64,000 bases of DNA from Rattus norvegicus (lineage: Eukaryota; Chordata; Mammalia; Rodentia; Muridae), in assembly GCF_036323735.1 (NCBI RefSeq), contig NC_086022.1, positions 64,166,702-64,230,701 on the forward strand. Reading direction: 5' to 3'. The notes beneath the pieces are model-generated. The model made no database searches. It saw nothing but the letters and a program-made list of their open reading frames with translations, and was not told the origin of the DNA. Made by a program: the position numbers and the translations under genes. This document shows positions 63,955-64,000 of the stretch, one piece after another (the first letter of the stretch is position 1; each line of letters starts with the position of its first letter).

Positions 63955-64000
63955 ATCATATATATATGTATGTATACATACATACATACATATACACACA
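63955..64000. repeat. (TA)n-(CATA)n microsatellite, cut by window end
   Basis: ATATATATGTATGTATACAT, then about four CATA units and CACACA running off the window. Confidence 0.9.

Noticed and set aside
1..64000. A new multi-gene defence, metabolic or secretion system
   Set aside because: There are no clustered long frames, ribosome binding sites or operon spacing. The density of SINEs, LINEs, LTRs and microsatellites shows rodent non-coding DNA.

Overview
This window looks like ordinary intergenic or intronic nuclear DNA from a muroid rodent, most likely rat (Rattus). The organism call rests on the repeats. There are tRNA-like ID SINEs, including an almost consensus BC1-type copy with a long A tail near 51.06 kb. 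There are B1, B2, B3 and B4 SINEs, rodent L1 copies with a tandem-unit 5' UTR, and rodent LTRs ending in TAACTAAGACA-like sequence. Long CA, TG and GA microsatellites are frequent. There is no bacterial-style gene layout, operon, CRISPR array, tRNA or rRNA gene, and I see no convincing multi-exon protein gene.

Layout. 0-4 kb: L1 3'-end fragments in both orientations, one B1 and unique DNA. 4.0-4.6 kb: a CpG-rich non-repeat stretch. 4.66-10.9 kb: a nearly full-length but dead L1 with 5' UTR monomers, ORF1, ORF2 interrupted by an LTR-like insertion, and part of the 3' UTR. 10.9-16 kb: an LTR with a 5-bp target duplication, B3, MIR, B4, a 500-bp polypurine block and one possible minus-strand exon. 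16-21 kb: microsatellites, B2 and ID insertions with target duplications, and a nested LTR pair. 21.2-22.2 kb: CpG-enriched unique DNA with a strong CTCF-like motif. 22-31 kb: mostly unique DNA with an L1 end, a nested LTR pair, ID, B1 and B4. 31.4-34.4 kb: a MIR and two minus-strand L1 copies. 34.4-45 kb: SINEs, microsatellites, an old MaLR LTR plus internal region, and several possibly conserved AT-rich segments. 45-57 kb: largely unique DNA with B2, ID and L1 pieces. 57-64 kb: old MLT1 and L2 relics, a hAT MITE, B4A, B3, B2 and two more rodent LTRs.

No genes work together here in a recognisable pathway. Functional content, if any, is probably cis-regulatory: the CpG-rich blocks at 4.0-4.6 and 21.5-21.8 kb, the CTCF-like site at 22.12 kb, and TAAT-rich unique segments near 36.5, 39.1, 44.1 and 52.8 kb. 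The best candidates for something overlooked are the 194-nt spliceable open segment on the minus strand at 15.8-16.0 kb and a short membrane-protein-like ORF at 51.4-51.6 kb. Both are weak. Repeat family names were assigned by eye from memory of the families. Boundaries are approximate unless a target-site duplication is given.
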